Origin: Acidobacteriota bacterium
GTDB taxonomy: Bacteria > Acidobacteriota > Blastocatellia > Pyrinomonadales > Pyrinomonadaceae
Direction: 5' to 3'
Length of the DNA: 64,000 nucleotides
NCBI GenBank assembly: GCA_025463135.1
Contig: JAOAPY010000048.1
Span: 240,767 to 304,766 of the forward strand
The position numbers and the translations under genes were made by a program. Under the pieces are notes generated by a model. That model was not told the DNA's origin and did not search any database. It saw only the letters and a list, made by a program, of their open reading frames with translations. Below, piece after piece: positions 47,001-56,200 of this stretch. The number at the start of each line of letters is the position of its first letter. Within the stretch, counting starts at the first letter, position 1.

Positions 47001-48929
47001 GTGATTATGCGACTCGAGATGCCGCGTTTCCTGACCGAAGGTGACACGGTAACAATTTCGGGCGTGGTCCATAACTTTCTTCCGGCCGACAAGAGCACGA
47101 AAATCTCGTTGGAACTGAACGGCGCGCAATTACTGGGCGAGTCCACCCAGACAGTCACGATCGCAAAGAACGGCGAGCATCGCGTCGACTGGCGCGTTCA
47201 GGCGCAGCAACCCGGTCAATTGCGGCTGCTGGCCAAGGCGCTGACCGATACCGAATCCGATGCGGTCGAGATGACGATGGAGATTGTGCCCCACGGGTTG
47301 AAGCAGACCATGGGTGGCGCAGTTTCGCTAACGCAAAACGACGGCGAACAAACACAGACTTTCAACTTACCCATGCATCCGGATATTCAGGCGCGTTCTT
47401 TGCGCATTGAAGCGTCGTCTTCGATCGCGGGCACGCTGTTTGGCGCCCTGGACTATTTGACGAGCTTCCCGTACGGCTGCACCGAACAAACGATGTCCAG
47501 CTTCCTGCCCGACGTGATCGTGGCCCAGACACTCAAAGATGTACCGGCCGCTCGCATTCGCGACACCAACGATCTTCCCAAGAAGGTGCAGCGCGGTTTG
47601 GACCGTCTCTATAGTTACCAGCATGATGACGGCGGATGGGGTTGGTGGAAAGACGACTCAACCGATCCGTTCATGAGCGCTTATGTCGTCGATGGTTTGG
47701 CACTCGCAGGCAGGAATGGTTTTCAGATTGAGCAGTGGCGTTTGGATCGTGGTCGCGAAAAATTGTCGGCCATGCTGGACGCGAATAAGCGCGACAACGG
47801 CAATCCCATCGATCAGGAAACACGCGCTTATATGATCTATGCGCTGGTTGAAAGCGGTACGACTGATAACAAGTATCTCGAGCAGCTTTATTCAGAGCGT
47901 GGGCAACTCCAACCTTATGGTCGCGCGCTGCTGGCCCTGGCACTCAAACAGCGAGGCGATAACCGCGCCGCCGAAATCGCCGGCCAGATCGAGAGCTCGG
48001 CTCATGTGAATGAGTACGACGCTGATTGGCAAACTCATCGCGTGAATGATTATGGGCGGGATGTAATGCTCGACGTTGAGACTACTGCCCTGTCTCTTAA
48101 GGCGCTCTCGCAAATCTCGCCGCGGAGTGCGCTGCTGCCGAAAGCCGCGCGCTGGCTGGTGGGCCATCGCCGCAACGGTTACTACTGGGTCTCAACTAAG
48201 GAGACGGCTTTTGCGATCTATGGCCTGACGGATTATGTAAAGGCGAGCCAGGAGCTTTCGCCCGACTATACTTTTGAAGTCTACGTTAACGGCACTCAGG
48301 TCGCTTCGCAGCACGTCACGTCGACGGCCAATCCGCCCTTGCTTGTTGTAAAGAAGGGAACGGAAGTCGGCAGTAACAATCAAATTCGCATAGTCAAGCA
48401 CGGTCGCGGCGCATTGTACGTAACCAGCGCCCTGGAGTACTTCACCGGCGAAGATGAAGTGCAGGCGCAGTCGACGCCGGATTTGAAACTGACCCGCGAG
48501 TATCTGCGCCTGCGTGTATCGGAAGACAGCAATGGCAAGTCGTCATGGAAGATTGAGCCGTTGAACGGCGAACTTCATTCCGGTGATCTGATCGTGGTGC
48601 GTCTGCACCTCGAAGGCGCTCGCGCTCAATACCTGATGATCGAAGATCCGATCCCCGCCGGCTGTGAACAGGTTGGTCATGTGAACAATCTCGCTTTGAG
48701 CTATGCGGACAATCACTGGACCGACTGGTACAGCCAGCGCGAGTTTCGCGACAACCGCACCGTGATCTTTAAGGACTATTTCGACGGCAAGGCAACTTTT
48801 CAGTATGCAATGCGGGTGGAAGTGCCGGGTGAGTTTCGGGTCGCGCCCGCGCGGGCCGAATTGATGTATCAACCGACCGTGCAGGCGAATACCGGAAACG
48901 GCCGGCTGAAGATCCTGGACAAGAAATAG
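44016..48929 (+). CDS. Bacterial alpha-2-macroglobulin with thioester
   Basis: The protein has 1637 residues from a GTG at 44016, with GGAGG about ten bases upstream. One N-terminal membrane helix (ASAVYIAVIIAVLAFSVV) anchors it; there is no lipobox. MG domains carry the family motif TDRPIYRPAQKVYFKG (about residue 365) and PDKKSYRPGETAHVL (about 735). The A2M domain has FWQSDLVTGADGKATVQF and LPDNLTTWRATARAV. The thioester is intact: G-C1155-T-E-Q1158, followed by the helical thioester domain (YQHDDGGWGWWKDD). The C-terminal receptor-binding-like domain ends L-K-I-L-D-K-K. It traps periplasmic proteases covalently. YfhM-type homologues are encoded beside penicillin-binding proteins; here a PBP fusion lies two genes downstream. 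Confidence 0.95.
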   Translation: MSKLGPRGQQLLKASAVYIAVIIAVLAFSVVRARLMANKRADVTEPPVYTSQPFFSLTTNRTFSSAERAKLSVSYRSVDHLDFRVYQVKDPLKFFKQLEEPHKMGENEKEQLSNNYRSRLALLERTHSLKSLLYSSIKDYVRRQLQRDHREVFNQKFRQSGGPSRTPLNIADYARVPLLNSNQLVSAWRERLPTSSEEYDQQIVSLGTNKPGVYLVEAVNENLRAYSIAVVTDLTMVQKSTRDGQVVVYAVDRKSGVPHANVNVEIARGKESLTTGVTDKSGIFKTEITKPKTEANATPPEDQDPEGKQPNTAYLVLAHERDNFAISDLDSFYFGSEGDEEGGSYDSNAVSYVYTDRPIYRPAQKVYFKGILRRWGRNGYELPDSKTVNVTIEDPNSGKISEHELPLTSRGTFSGEVDIADEAPLGSYSIVAKAGSTQVNSSFEVQEYKKPEFKVKVTGPKQFAAVGEKVKFSVQADYFFGAPVTKADVHYNIYQSRYYHSWWNSDGSDDFDDAAGADNEGGDESQDNYYGNEVVKEGDGTLDSQGRLSVDFEVPEPGEDDEWDYQYRFEAQVTDQSRREMQGSAAFVGTRGKTIADAEAERYLYYQNETAKVLVRTADYEGHPVPQKVTLKFIEQHWERIPKVEEYNGYKYTSYDYVSHEQELPGGEVTTDSQGKATYDFNVPVLGYIHIKTIINENGREVVNRGGYIWATDKKSQWSDFSFRDTGEKTIKLVPDKKSYRPGETAHVLALLPSDQAHLLITTELSTVMTARLLDAPGRSVVIDVPIERRFAPNVYLNVTYVKDDDMIAETQLLAVPARDRMLKLDVIPNKKEYKPRDVASYTVLARNEDGSPASGAEISLGVVDEAIYSIQPETAGNIKREFYGRRYNEVQTSLSIRYTFTGYSGNQPIDLALNKKAYQLADFKSESPLAEPTIRKEFKDTAFWQSDLVTGADGKATVQFKLPDNLTTWRATARAVTADTRVGSTVQKVISRKDVIMRLEMPRFLTEGDTVTISGVVHNFLPADKSTKISLELNGAQLLGESTQTVTIAKNGEHRVDWRVQAQQPGQLRLLAKALTDTESDAVEMTMEIVPHGLKQTMGGAVSLTQNDGEQTQTFNLPMHPDIQARSLRIEASSSIAGTLFGALDYLTSFPYGCTEQTMSSFLPDVIVAQTLKDVPAARIRDTNDLPKKVQRGLDRLYSYQHDDGGWGWWKDDSTDPFMSAYVVDGLALAGRNGFQIEQWRLDRGREKLSAMLDANKRDNGNPIDQETRAYMIYALVESGTTDNKYLEQLYSERGQLQPYGRALLALALKQRGDNRAAEIAGQIESSAHVNEYDADWQTHRVNDYGRDVMLDVETTALSLKALSQISPRSALLPKAARWLVGHRRNGYYWVSTKETAFAIYGLTDYVKASQELSPDYTFEVYVNGTQVASQHVTSTANPPLLVVKKGTEVGSNNQIRIVKHGRGALYVTSALEYFTGEDEVQAQSTPDLKLTREYLRLRVSEDSNGKSSWKIEPLNGELHSGDLIVVRLHLEGARAQYLMIEDPIPAGCEQVGHVNNLALSYADNHWTDWYSQREFRDNRTVIFKDYFDGKATFQYAMRVEVPGEFRVAPARAELMYQPTVQANTGNGRLKILDKK

Positions 48930-48941
48930 ATTTGGAGTGCG

Positions 48942-49014
48942 TGTAACGCAAGCTGTTAGCTTGCGTCGCCGTTGACCTTAGCTCAGCCTCGCAAAACTAA
49001 CAGTTTGCGTTACA
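48942..49014. repeat. REPIN-like element, AACGCAAGCTGTTAGCTTGCG family
   Basis: TAACGCAAGCTGTTAGCTTGCG and CGCAAAACTAACAGTTTGCG are inverted palindromic units around a ~28-base core. It fills the gap between the alpha-2-macroglobulin and membrane protein genes. A half-unit (CTAACAGTTTGCGTTACAC, minus strand) lies before the HTH gene at about 40324-40345. Confidence 0.88.
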
Positions 49015-49024
49015 AGGGAAACAG

Positions 49025-49870
49025 ATGATCAAAGAATCAATGCTCTCAATTTGGCAGTCAACGCGCTCACTCCTGGCGCAGCGCGCGTCAATAGCCATCT
49101 TCGCGGGACTCTATGTTCTGCTGCTGGCGGCCCTATACGGGTTCATCGCGATCAGGGAAGCAACGCTATGGCAGGTCCTGCTGACACTGTTGTTTGTGGC
49201 CCTGATACCGTTGATATTTTTTCTGTTGCAGGCAGCCATCATCAATCATGCGCGCACTGGGCGCATCGATTGGGGGCAGGCGTTGCGCGACTCAACCAAG
49301 CTGGCACTCGTGGCTTTGCCGGTAATTTTCCTCGGGCTCGGCATCATGTGGCTGCTGAATCGCTGGCAACGTCACTTCCCTGCCCCTCAATTCATTCCAC
49401 CGGCACTCGATCCCGCCGGTAAACCAGTGCCCGTCAAAGCGCCGCTTCATTGGCCCACCGTCTTGTTCGCGACTTCCCGAGGTTTAATCTTCGGAGTGTT
49501 TCTGCCGCTGCTCCTGATACATTTGTGGGTCGCAGTCGCCGGCGAAAACCTGCTCGCCTTTGCCCGCGGCGGGCGGCTGTTTTTAAGCCGAGCCGGTCAG
49601 ATCGTCGCGCGTGCGTTCGCTCCGGGCTCCGTTTTGATCTATGCCGTCGGGCTCATCTTTTTTGCATTGATTCCCTATGCACTGTTGTTCGCTCATCTAC
49701 ACGTGCCGGGCACAAAAAGTGAATTCGTAGTCTTCACCGCGCGCATCGTGTTGGTGTTTCTCTTTATCCTGTTGGGTTGGATTATCACGCTGGCAACTTT
49801 TGCGCGCATGAACCAGGTGTTCGCGATTGAGGCCTCGCAGCCGGTCGCGGATGGTGAAGCCATACCATGA
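49025..49870 (+). CDS. Polytopic membrane protein of the alpha-2-macroglobulin locus
   Basis: The protein has 281 residues, with AAGGGAAAC before the ATG. Hydrophobic segments: SIAIFAGLYVLLLAALYGFI, VLLTLLFVALIPLIFFLL, LALVALPVIFLGLGIMWLL, GLIFGVFLPLLLIHLWVAV, VLIYAVGLIFFALIPYALLF and IVLVFLFILLGWIITLATF, so six membrane helices. I do not recognise a family. Its position between the protease trap and the PBP fusion, all in one direction, suggests an accessory or anchoring role in the same periplasmic system. Confidence 0.75.
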   Translation: MIKESMLSIWQSTRSLLAQRASIAIFAGLYVLLLAALYGFIAIREATLWQVLLTLLFVALIPLIFFLLQAAIINHARTGRIDWGQALRDSTKLALVALPVIFLGLGIMWLLNRWQRHFPAPQFIPPALDPAGKPVPVKAPLHWPTVLFATSRGLIFGVFLPLLLIHLWVAVAGENLLAFARGGRLFLSRAGQIVARAFAPGSVLIYAVGLIFFALIPYALLFAHLHVPGTKSEFVVFTARIVLVFLFILLGWIITLATFARMNQVFAIEASQPVADGEAIP

Positions 49871-49911
49871 ATACAAAATCAGGAGCAGTAGCAGGCAGTG
49901 AGTTCATCTCA

Positions 49912-50064
49912 TTCTCACCCGGTTTCAACCGCGTGACGCCAGTTGCTTCTCAATTGTCCAACCGTTTCAGCGGTTTACGATTTCGCCTGGAGAAGATAAA
50001 CCGTTGAAACGGTTACCAGATACCGATGAAACTTTTCTCACGCGGTTGAAACCGGGTGAGAACG
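49912..50064. repeat. Nested inverted-repeat element, CTCACCCGGTTTCAACC family
   Basis: Outer arms TTCTCACCCGGTTTCAACCG and CGGTTGAAACCGGGTGAGAA are almost perfect reverse complements. An inner pair (AACCGTTTCAGCGGTTTA and AAACCGTTGAAACGGTTA) forms further hairpins. It separates the membrane protein gene from the PBP fusion and supplies the false upstream codons 50004-50066 of the latter. A partial copy is near 14705-14732. Confidence 0.92.
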
Positions 50065-50066
50065 AG

Positions 50067-53000
50067 ATGAAGATTCGGCGCAAAACGATGGCGTTGATCT
50101 CCGGGATCGACATCAAGACTCTCTTCTCACATTCCGGATTCTGTCTATTAGCCGTAATCGTCGTTGGTGGGTTCGTTGTATGGCAAGGCGCAGTGTCACG
50201 GCGCGCGCTTCCGCTCTCTACAACTGCAAGTCATGCCGGCGAGAACGATCTCGATGAAGCACTGCAACGCGCGGCGACAGAGGCATTGGGCCGGCAGGAA
50301 GGCACGATTATCGTCGTCGACCCGCAGACGGGACGCGTGCGCGCGGTTGTAAACCAGCAGCTGGCGTTTGAAAACTCTTATTCCCCGGGCTCTACAATCA
50401 AACCGTTCACCGCGCTCGCGGCCTTGCGCGCAGGCTTGATTGACAAGAGTTCCACCACCCTCTGTCGCGAACACTACACGCGCAAAGACTTTCACACTGT
50501 CTGTGCCCATCCGCGAGACTTGCCGCCGTTGAATCCCGCGGAAGCCATAGCCTGGTCCTGCAACTACTACTTCGGCACGCTCGGCGAGCGGCTCAACGAA
50601 GCGCTCCTGAGCGAGACGCTCAGCAGTTTCGGCTTTGGCAGGCCGGCAATGACCGATGGCCTTCACAATCACGCGGGCCAATTGCTGCGCGGCAAGAACG
50701 ATCCGCGCAATGCACTCGGCGAAGGCGACCACCTGCAGACGACGCCGATTCAATTAGTCATGGCTTACTCGGCTTTGGTCAATGGCGGGCATTTGCTTAC
50801 GCCTCGCGTCGCGGCGAGTGCGGACTTCCAGGTTGTAGAACGTGCGCGGTTGCATATAGCCCCCGAGCATCGCGCCATCATCGTCGAAGGCATGCGTGGC
50901 GCCGTACTCTATGGCACTGCGGCGCGTGCCGGATTGAATTCATCGTCACTCAAACTTTTTGGCAAGACGGGGACCTCAACACCGCTTAAAGGCTTTCGCT
51001 CGCAGGGTTGGTTCGTGGGCTTTGCCGCGGCGCCTGACAACCAAAGTCAACTGACACCCGCGGACATCCACCTGGCCGTGCTGGTCTTCCTCAAGCGCGC
51101 CCACGGCGCCAACGCGGCTGCGTTGTCGCGCCGAATCTTTGCCGAGTACGAACGAGCGGAGAAGGACGACGCGGATAGTGACGAAAGCCAGGACGCGGAG
51201 ACGCGGGGACGCGGAGACACGGGCACATCTGACGATAGTTCAATCTCAAAGGGAACAGATCTGGTAACACAAGAAATCCCCGTGTCTCCGCTTCTCCCAC
51301 TCTCCGTTTCCGTCCCCTCCGCGTCTGATACGGTACGCGTGCATCTGGTTACTGAAAACGTAACCAGAGAAATGCCATTGGAAGATTATGTGCTCGGCGT
51401 GGTCGGCGCTGAGGGGAGCATGGAAGACCAGCCTGAGGCCTTAAAGACACTCGCGGTGGCCGCCAGAACTTACGCGGTAAAAAACGCGGGCCGTCATGCT
51501 CGTGAGGGCTTCGACTTTTGCACGACTACACATTGCCAGCGGTTCATCGCCGCAGCCGATCGCGCGCAACCTCGTGCGGTGGTAGTCGACGCCGTAAGAC
51601 AGACAACGGGTGAGATACTGCGCGATGGAAGTGGTCAGCTGGTTGACTCGTATTTCAGCGCCTCATGTGGCGGCGTGACGGCCAATCTGCAGACTTTGTG
51701 GGGGGCAAAGGCGCCGACTTATCTGCGCGGAGTGACCGACGAGTTTTGTGCGAGCATGCCTCATCACAGTTGGACCGACGTGGTCCCTTCCGAACGGTTG
51801 CTGCTCGCGTTGCGCAGTGATCCGCGCACAGATCCCGGCGCCCATCTAAAGGATGTCATGGTGGCACGACGCGATGCTACCGGGCGTGCCGAGCTAATCA
51901 TCATCGACGGCGAACGACGCCACACTGTTAATGGTTGGGATTTCAAAATCATCGTTGGCCGCAAGCTGGGTTGGAACCTGTTGAAGAGCTCGCGCTTTGA
52001 GGTCGCGCGTTCCGGAACCAATTACGTTTTCCGCGGCAGCGGGTTTGGCCACGGCCTGGGACTTTGTCAGGAGGGCGCTCATGTCATGGCCCAACGCGGA
52101 GTGAACTACCGGCAAATCCTGGCGAAGTATTTTCCGGGCACGAGTGTCTCGCAAATCGGCCCCAATCGAGTGGCCGTAGTTTCGCGCGAGCAGAAAGACT
52201 TCACTGATCTGAAGGCTCTTGGCGACCAGAAATATCTTTTTGCGGCTTTGCCGCCGCACAGTGCGGTGAGACTCTGCCTCACCGATCAAGTGCCCTCATA
52301 TTTTAGCGAGGCTGCGCCGCGCTTTCGCGCCTCAGCCTCGAAAATTGAATCGCCTTTTCCGGAAAGGCACAGCGGCAAAGCCGCTATAGCGGGCGACGGG
52401 CGGGCGGGGTTCGCGGCGGATTTGATCTGGAATTCCATCAGCACGATTAAAAACGTACCCTCCGCCGGCTCGCTCAAACGCACCTCAATCTCGAGCGAAC
52501 ACTTTCGCGTTAGTTATCCGGTCACAACACCCCAGCGCGCCGCCGAAGGAATTCTCAAAACGCTGGAAACAACCCGAGCCAATCTCCTGCAAAAGATTTC
52601 GCGGGCAGGCATAACCATGGGCCCACTGCCCGCCTTCGAAATTTTCATCAACGCGACCACTGGCGATTTTGTCGGCCGCACCGGACAACCATGGTGGGCC
52701 GCAGCCGCTACGAAAGGTAACTTAATCGAACTACAGCCCGCCGCCGTTCTAAGAAAGCGCGGCGTGCTGGATACAAGCCTGCGACATGAACTGGTGCATA
52801 CCTTTGTTGATAGACTTAGTCAGGGTCGCGCGCCGCGTTGGCTCGCTGAAGGCATGGCGCTCTACTTTGCCGGCGAGGGCCGACTGGTGGCACGCTACGC
52901 TTCGACCCAAAAGTCTACTGTCAAAGAGATCGAGGAGCGGCTTACCAAAGCTTCGACCGCGGAGGAAATGCGCAGTGCTTATGCAGCTGCGTACGGTGAA

Positions 53001-53072
53001 GTAGCTGGACTGGTCAAATCGAGTGGAGAGGCGAGCCTGTGGCGCCGACTGGCGGGCGCGTCCACTCCATAA
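50067..53072 (+). CDS. Fusion of penicillin-binding transpeptidase, SpoIID/LytB domain and HExxH metallopeptidase
   Basis: The protein has 1001 residues from the ATG at 50067; the open frame runs 21 codons further up, but only through an inverted repeat. After a signal anchor (GFCLLAVIVVGGFVVW), residues about 70-365 are a transpeptidase with S109-T-I-K112, S164-C-N166 and K300-T-G, all intact. A low-complexity linker (about 365-422) is encoded by a dispersed inverted repeat. Residues about 424-694 are a SpoIID/LytB domain (DYVLGVVGAEG with Glu449; SYFSASCGGVTA; GSGFGHGLGLCQEGAHVMA), known as a peptidoglycan lytic transglycosylase or amidase enhancer. Residues about 810-1001 are a gluzincin-like peptidase: H907-E-L-V-H911 and Glu928 in WLAEGMALYF. 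It could both cross-link and cut the wall. The domain combination is unusual. Confidence 0.9.
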   Translation: MKIRRKTMALISGIDIKTLFSHSGFCLLAVIVVGGFVVWQGAVSRRALPLSTTASHAGENDLDEALQRAATEALGRQEGTIIVVDPQTGRVRAVVNQQLAFENSYSPGSTIKPFTALAALRAGLIDKSSTTLCREHYTRKDFHTVCAHPRDLPPLNPAEAIAWSCNYYFGTLGERLNEALLSETLSSFGFGRPAMTDGLHNHAGQLLRGKNDPRNALGEGDHLQTTPIQLVMAYSALVNGGHLLTPRVAASADFQVVERARLHIAPEHRAIIVEGMRGAVLYGTAARAGLNSSSLKLFGKTGTSTPLKGFRSQGWFVGFAAAPDNQSQLTPADIHLAVLVFLKRAHGANAAALSRRIFAEYERAEKDDADSDESQDAETRGRGDTGTSDDSSISKGTDLVTQEIPVSPLLPLSVSVPSASDTVRVHLVTENVTREMPLEDYVLGVVGAEGSMEDQPEALKTLAVAARTYAVKNAGRHAREGFDFCTTTHCQRFIAAADRAQPRAVVVDAVRQTTGEILRDGSGQLVDSYFSASCGGVTANLQTLWGAKAPTYLRGVTDEFCASMPHHSWTDVVPSERLLLALRSDPRTDPGAHLKDVMVARRDATGRAELIIIDGERRHTVNGWDFKIIVGRKLGWNLLKSSRFEVARSGTNYVFRGSGFGHGLGLCQEGAHVMAQRGVNYRQILAKYFPGTSVSQIGPNRVAVVSREQKDFTDLKALGDQKYLFAALPPHSAVRLCLTDQVPSYFSEAAPRFRASASKIESPFPERHSGKAAIAGDGRAGFAADLIWNSISTIKNVPSAGSLKRTSISSEHFRVSYPVTTPQRAAEGILKTLETTRANLLQKISRAGITMGPLPAFEIFINATTGDFVGRTGQPWWAAAATKGNLIELQPAAVLRKRGVLDTSLRHELVHTFVDRLSQGRAPRWLAEGMALYFAGEGRLVARYASTQKSTVKEIEERLTKASTAEEMRSAYAAAYGEVAGLVKSSGEASLWRRLAGASTP
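51190..51325. repeat. Inverted repeat of the GGAGACACGGAGACAGGG family inside a coding region
   Basis: The left arm (GACGCGGAGACGCGGGGACG) and the right arm (CCCCGTGTCTCCGCTTCTCC through TCCCCTCCGCGTC) are inverted copies of the element at 30512-30606. They encode the Asp/Ser/Thr/Pro-rich linker between the transpeptidase and SpoIID domains without breaking the frame. Confidence 0.8.
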
Positions 53073-53120
53073 ATGACGTCGGAATTCTTCGTATTCTCAT
53101 CCAGTTTGGAAACTCAAAAA

Positions 53121-53231
53121 CTGATGCCACGGCCTTGTGCCGTGGAGGTTCACGTTTGCCGCTGAAGCCCACGGCCTTGTCTTTCTGAGCACCAAAGCGT
53201 GAGGCTCCACGGCGCAAGGCCGCGGCATCAG
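53121..53231. repeat. REPIN-like element, GATGCCACGGCCTTGTGCCG family
   Basis: CTGATGCCACGGCCTTGTGC..CGTGGAG and CTCCACGGCGCAAGGCCGCG..GCATCAG are inverted with few mismatches, and each arm folds on itself. It lies between the convergent PBP-fusion and cytochrome-peroxidase genes and may end transcription of both. Confidence 0.92.
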
Positions 53232-53287
53232 GACTTTATCATTCTCACAATTGAAACCTACCGAGAAGGAGTCAAAACTCCGACTCC

Positions 53288-56200
53288 CTACTGCGAGCAA
53301 TCCTGATTCGATCGGGTCACTGATGGACCAAAGCGCAATTGATACTCGGTCGAGGTAATGAACGAACAAACCATGCCGCGGAAATTGCGCGGCTGACTCC
53401 CGTTGAGTATGTTCAGCCAGAAGTCATAGCCACCCTGATCCGGATCGCGCCTCAGATAACCGAAGTACTGCATCAAGACAAACGCGGGGTTGTACTCAGC
53501 ATCTTTGAATTGCTGAATCTCGATCAGGTCGAGCACCACTTGCGCCCGCGTCTTGGTCGCAGAGTTCAATCCGTCAATCGCGGCCTGGCGTTGGGTGGCG
53601 AATTCGGGCCCGCCCAGGCTCGCCGTATTGAATAGGTTGTTCACGAAAACATCGGCTGGTCCAGCGGGATACGCCTGAGTGAATTGCGCTCGCGCAACGA
53701 ACGTGTTCGCGTAATCGATCGTACTCTGCGGCAACCCGGACCCACCCACCAGGAGCGCTCGGTCGGCTATGAATTGCGCGAAGTTAACGTTGGCCCGTGT
53801 GGGCGCGCCCGCTCGCGTGCCGTAGGCGCCACGATACATGCGATAAACCACATAGCCGGTTTGCTGGAACTCAAGTTCAATAAAGAAGGCCGCCGAAACT
53901 CCGATGCGTTGTGAATGAATACAGGCAGCATCTGATCCGCAATTCGTAATCTGGCTGGTCCAATAGTCGAGTCCGCTGCTATCCGGATCGCGACTGAGAA
54001 AATCCCGGTAATGCTGCCATACAAAGAACTGTGCCGTGTCCAAAGCGTTCGGCGTCAGTGGTTCATCCCGGTTAAGGGTGCCGTTACCGTCCCGATCGAT
54101 TGAGTTGCGCCGGCCGGCACCGACCGGCACGCCTGTAAACGTTAACTCGGCACGAGTGCCCGCCGCCTGTAACAGCGCGGCCTGCGACACACTCGCTTCG
54201 CCCTGCTTATCTGTCTGATATTGTCCGTTGCCCGTGTAGAGAAATCCGCGCGGTGTGCCGTTATAAAGACCGCGCACCACCAGATCACAACTCCCAGCCG
54301 CTGCCTGGGCCTGCAATAAATTTAATCGTGTAGTGACATCGGTTGCAGCTTTGTTTGCGGCGTCGACTGTTACCTGCAAGCCGACTGCCGGGGCAATGCC
54401 GCTATCGAAAGCCAGCACAAATTGTTCTATATCACGCCGCTGATTATCGTTCTGAAAAATAAACGGGCTGGCATGCAGGAAAGAAAACAAGGTGTCCGTA
54501 GAGCCATCATGAATAAACCCATAACCCGTGACTTGCTCTCCGGGAGCGCGGAAGAATCCCGTCTTCTGATATTCCCCACGCAATTGCGGCACCTTCATGT
54601 CCTGTGATTCAGCAATAGCGAAAGCTGGAACCAGGGCCCCATTCGTGCCCGTACCAAAGGGAATAGCGACGTGACATTGATTGCACGTGAATACATTGCC
54701 ATCAAGCGGATTGTTCGTGAAAAGCTGGGCGCCGCGGACCGCATTTGGCCCAGTGGGTGGGTTCGGCAAAGTGCGATCGAGATTCTGATTGGGATTTGGC
54801 GGATAGCCAAGCGATTGAATAAATGCCTGGAAGTCCGCCATCTCGGTGGCGGTTAGTTGCCGCGGCCCGCCGAGTAAAGTCATGAAAGCCGGGTTGAAGT
54901 TCGCGAGCCCGGCGCGATCGCCACGCCAGTGCAAGGGCTCAGTGCCCGTGATGCCCCGCAGCGATTGAGTGATCATCGGCCCCTTCATCGGATGAAAAGT
55001 CGATTGGCCAAATCCGAAGGGAGCGCCCTGCGGGTTCGGCACGGTTTGCATATTGCCCGTCGGATCACCCAGGTCCCAGGCTATGCCGTCGCGATGACCA
55101 TTGGCGTGACAACTGGCACAAGCCAGGTCACCATGCGCCGACAATCCTGCGTCATAAAGAAAGCGCCGGCCACGTGTTAGCCCGACAGGTTCGGGATTGA
55201 AACCAATCGGTACCGTTCCAATCTGCGTACGCGTATTTGTATCGACAATGCTCAGACTTTCGTCAAAGCGGTTCAATACATAAAGGATCTTTCTTTTGGG
55301 ATTGATTGCTAGCCCGGTAGGGCCTTGTCCCACTGCAATGCGCGCCAGGACGCCGCCGGCGGAATCCAGTACGCCAACTTTTGCTGAACCGGTGGCGGCG
55401 ACATACAGAGTGCCATCGCTTGCTCGCGCGAGATCGGCGGGCAGTGCCAGGCTAAGTGCGCGTTCACTATCGGTGCCGGCCGGATTTCCATAGTCGATAT
55501 GGCTGTTGAGATCAAGCGGTGTGACGCTCGTGTTTCCCAGACCTACAAACGAAATCCGAGTCTTGAGAAAACGTCCGCGCAGGTTAGGTTCAAAGCGAAC
55601 GTTGTTGCGCGCCTCGTCATTCAGTACCAACAGTTGGTTGCCGACAGGATCGACAACAGCGTTGCCGACGTGCGTGCCGAGGTTGTGCACTTCGCGACTG
55701 AGCACCGCCGCGGCGCCGCTCGAATCCAGGACCACCATATCGACGTCGGCAAGCGAGTAAGGAATGAATGACGTCCATCGCCCATCGTCACGTTCATCCG
55801 ACCAGTTGGTACCGTTCCATTTCACAATCAGTCCCACGGGCGGCGGTGCGGGCAATCCCGGCCTCAGAGCTGGAGACGGCGGCGGCAGACCACCACCATT
55901 GGTCACGATGCTCTCAGGTAGAATCGTCGTTTGATTGCCTGACTCAAAAACAGAAACAAATACCTGCGATCCCAATGCGTCGCGAGTGAGCGCCCGCGGT
56001 TGCTTACCGCGAATGTTGATTACCTGTGGGGCCGTTGCCGGAGTAGCTGGATCGTAAACTTTGATGTGGCTGAGACCTGAGACGCAGACAAAAGCCATCT
56101 CGCGCTGTTGGCCGGCGAAAACAACATCGGTGGGTTCATCGCCGACGTCGAAAGTGCGAATTACATTCCAGGTCTTGAGGTCAACTACGCTGACGGAATC

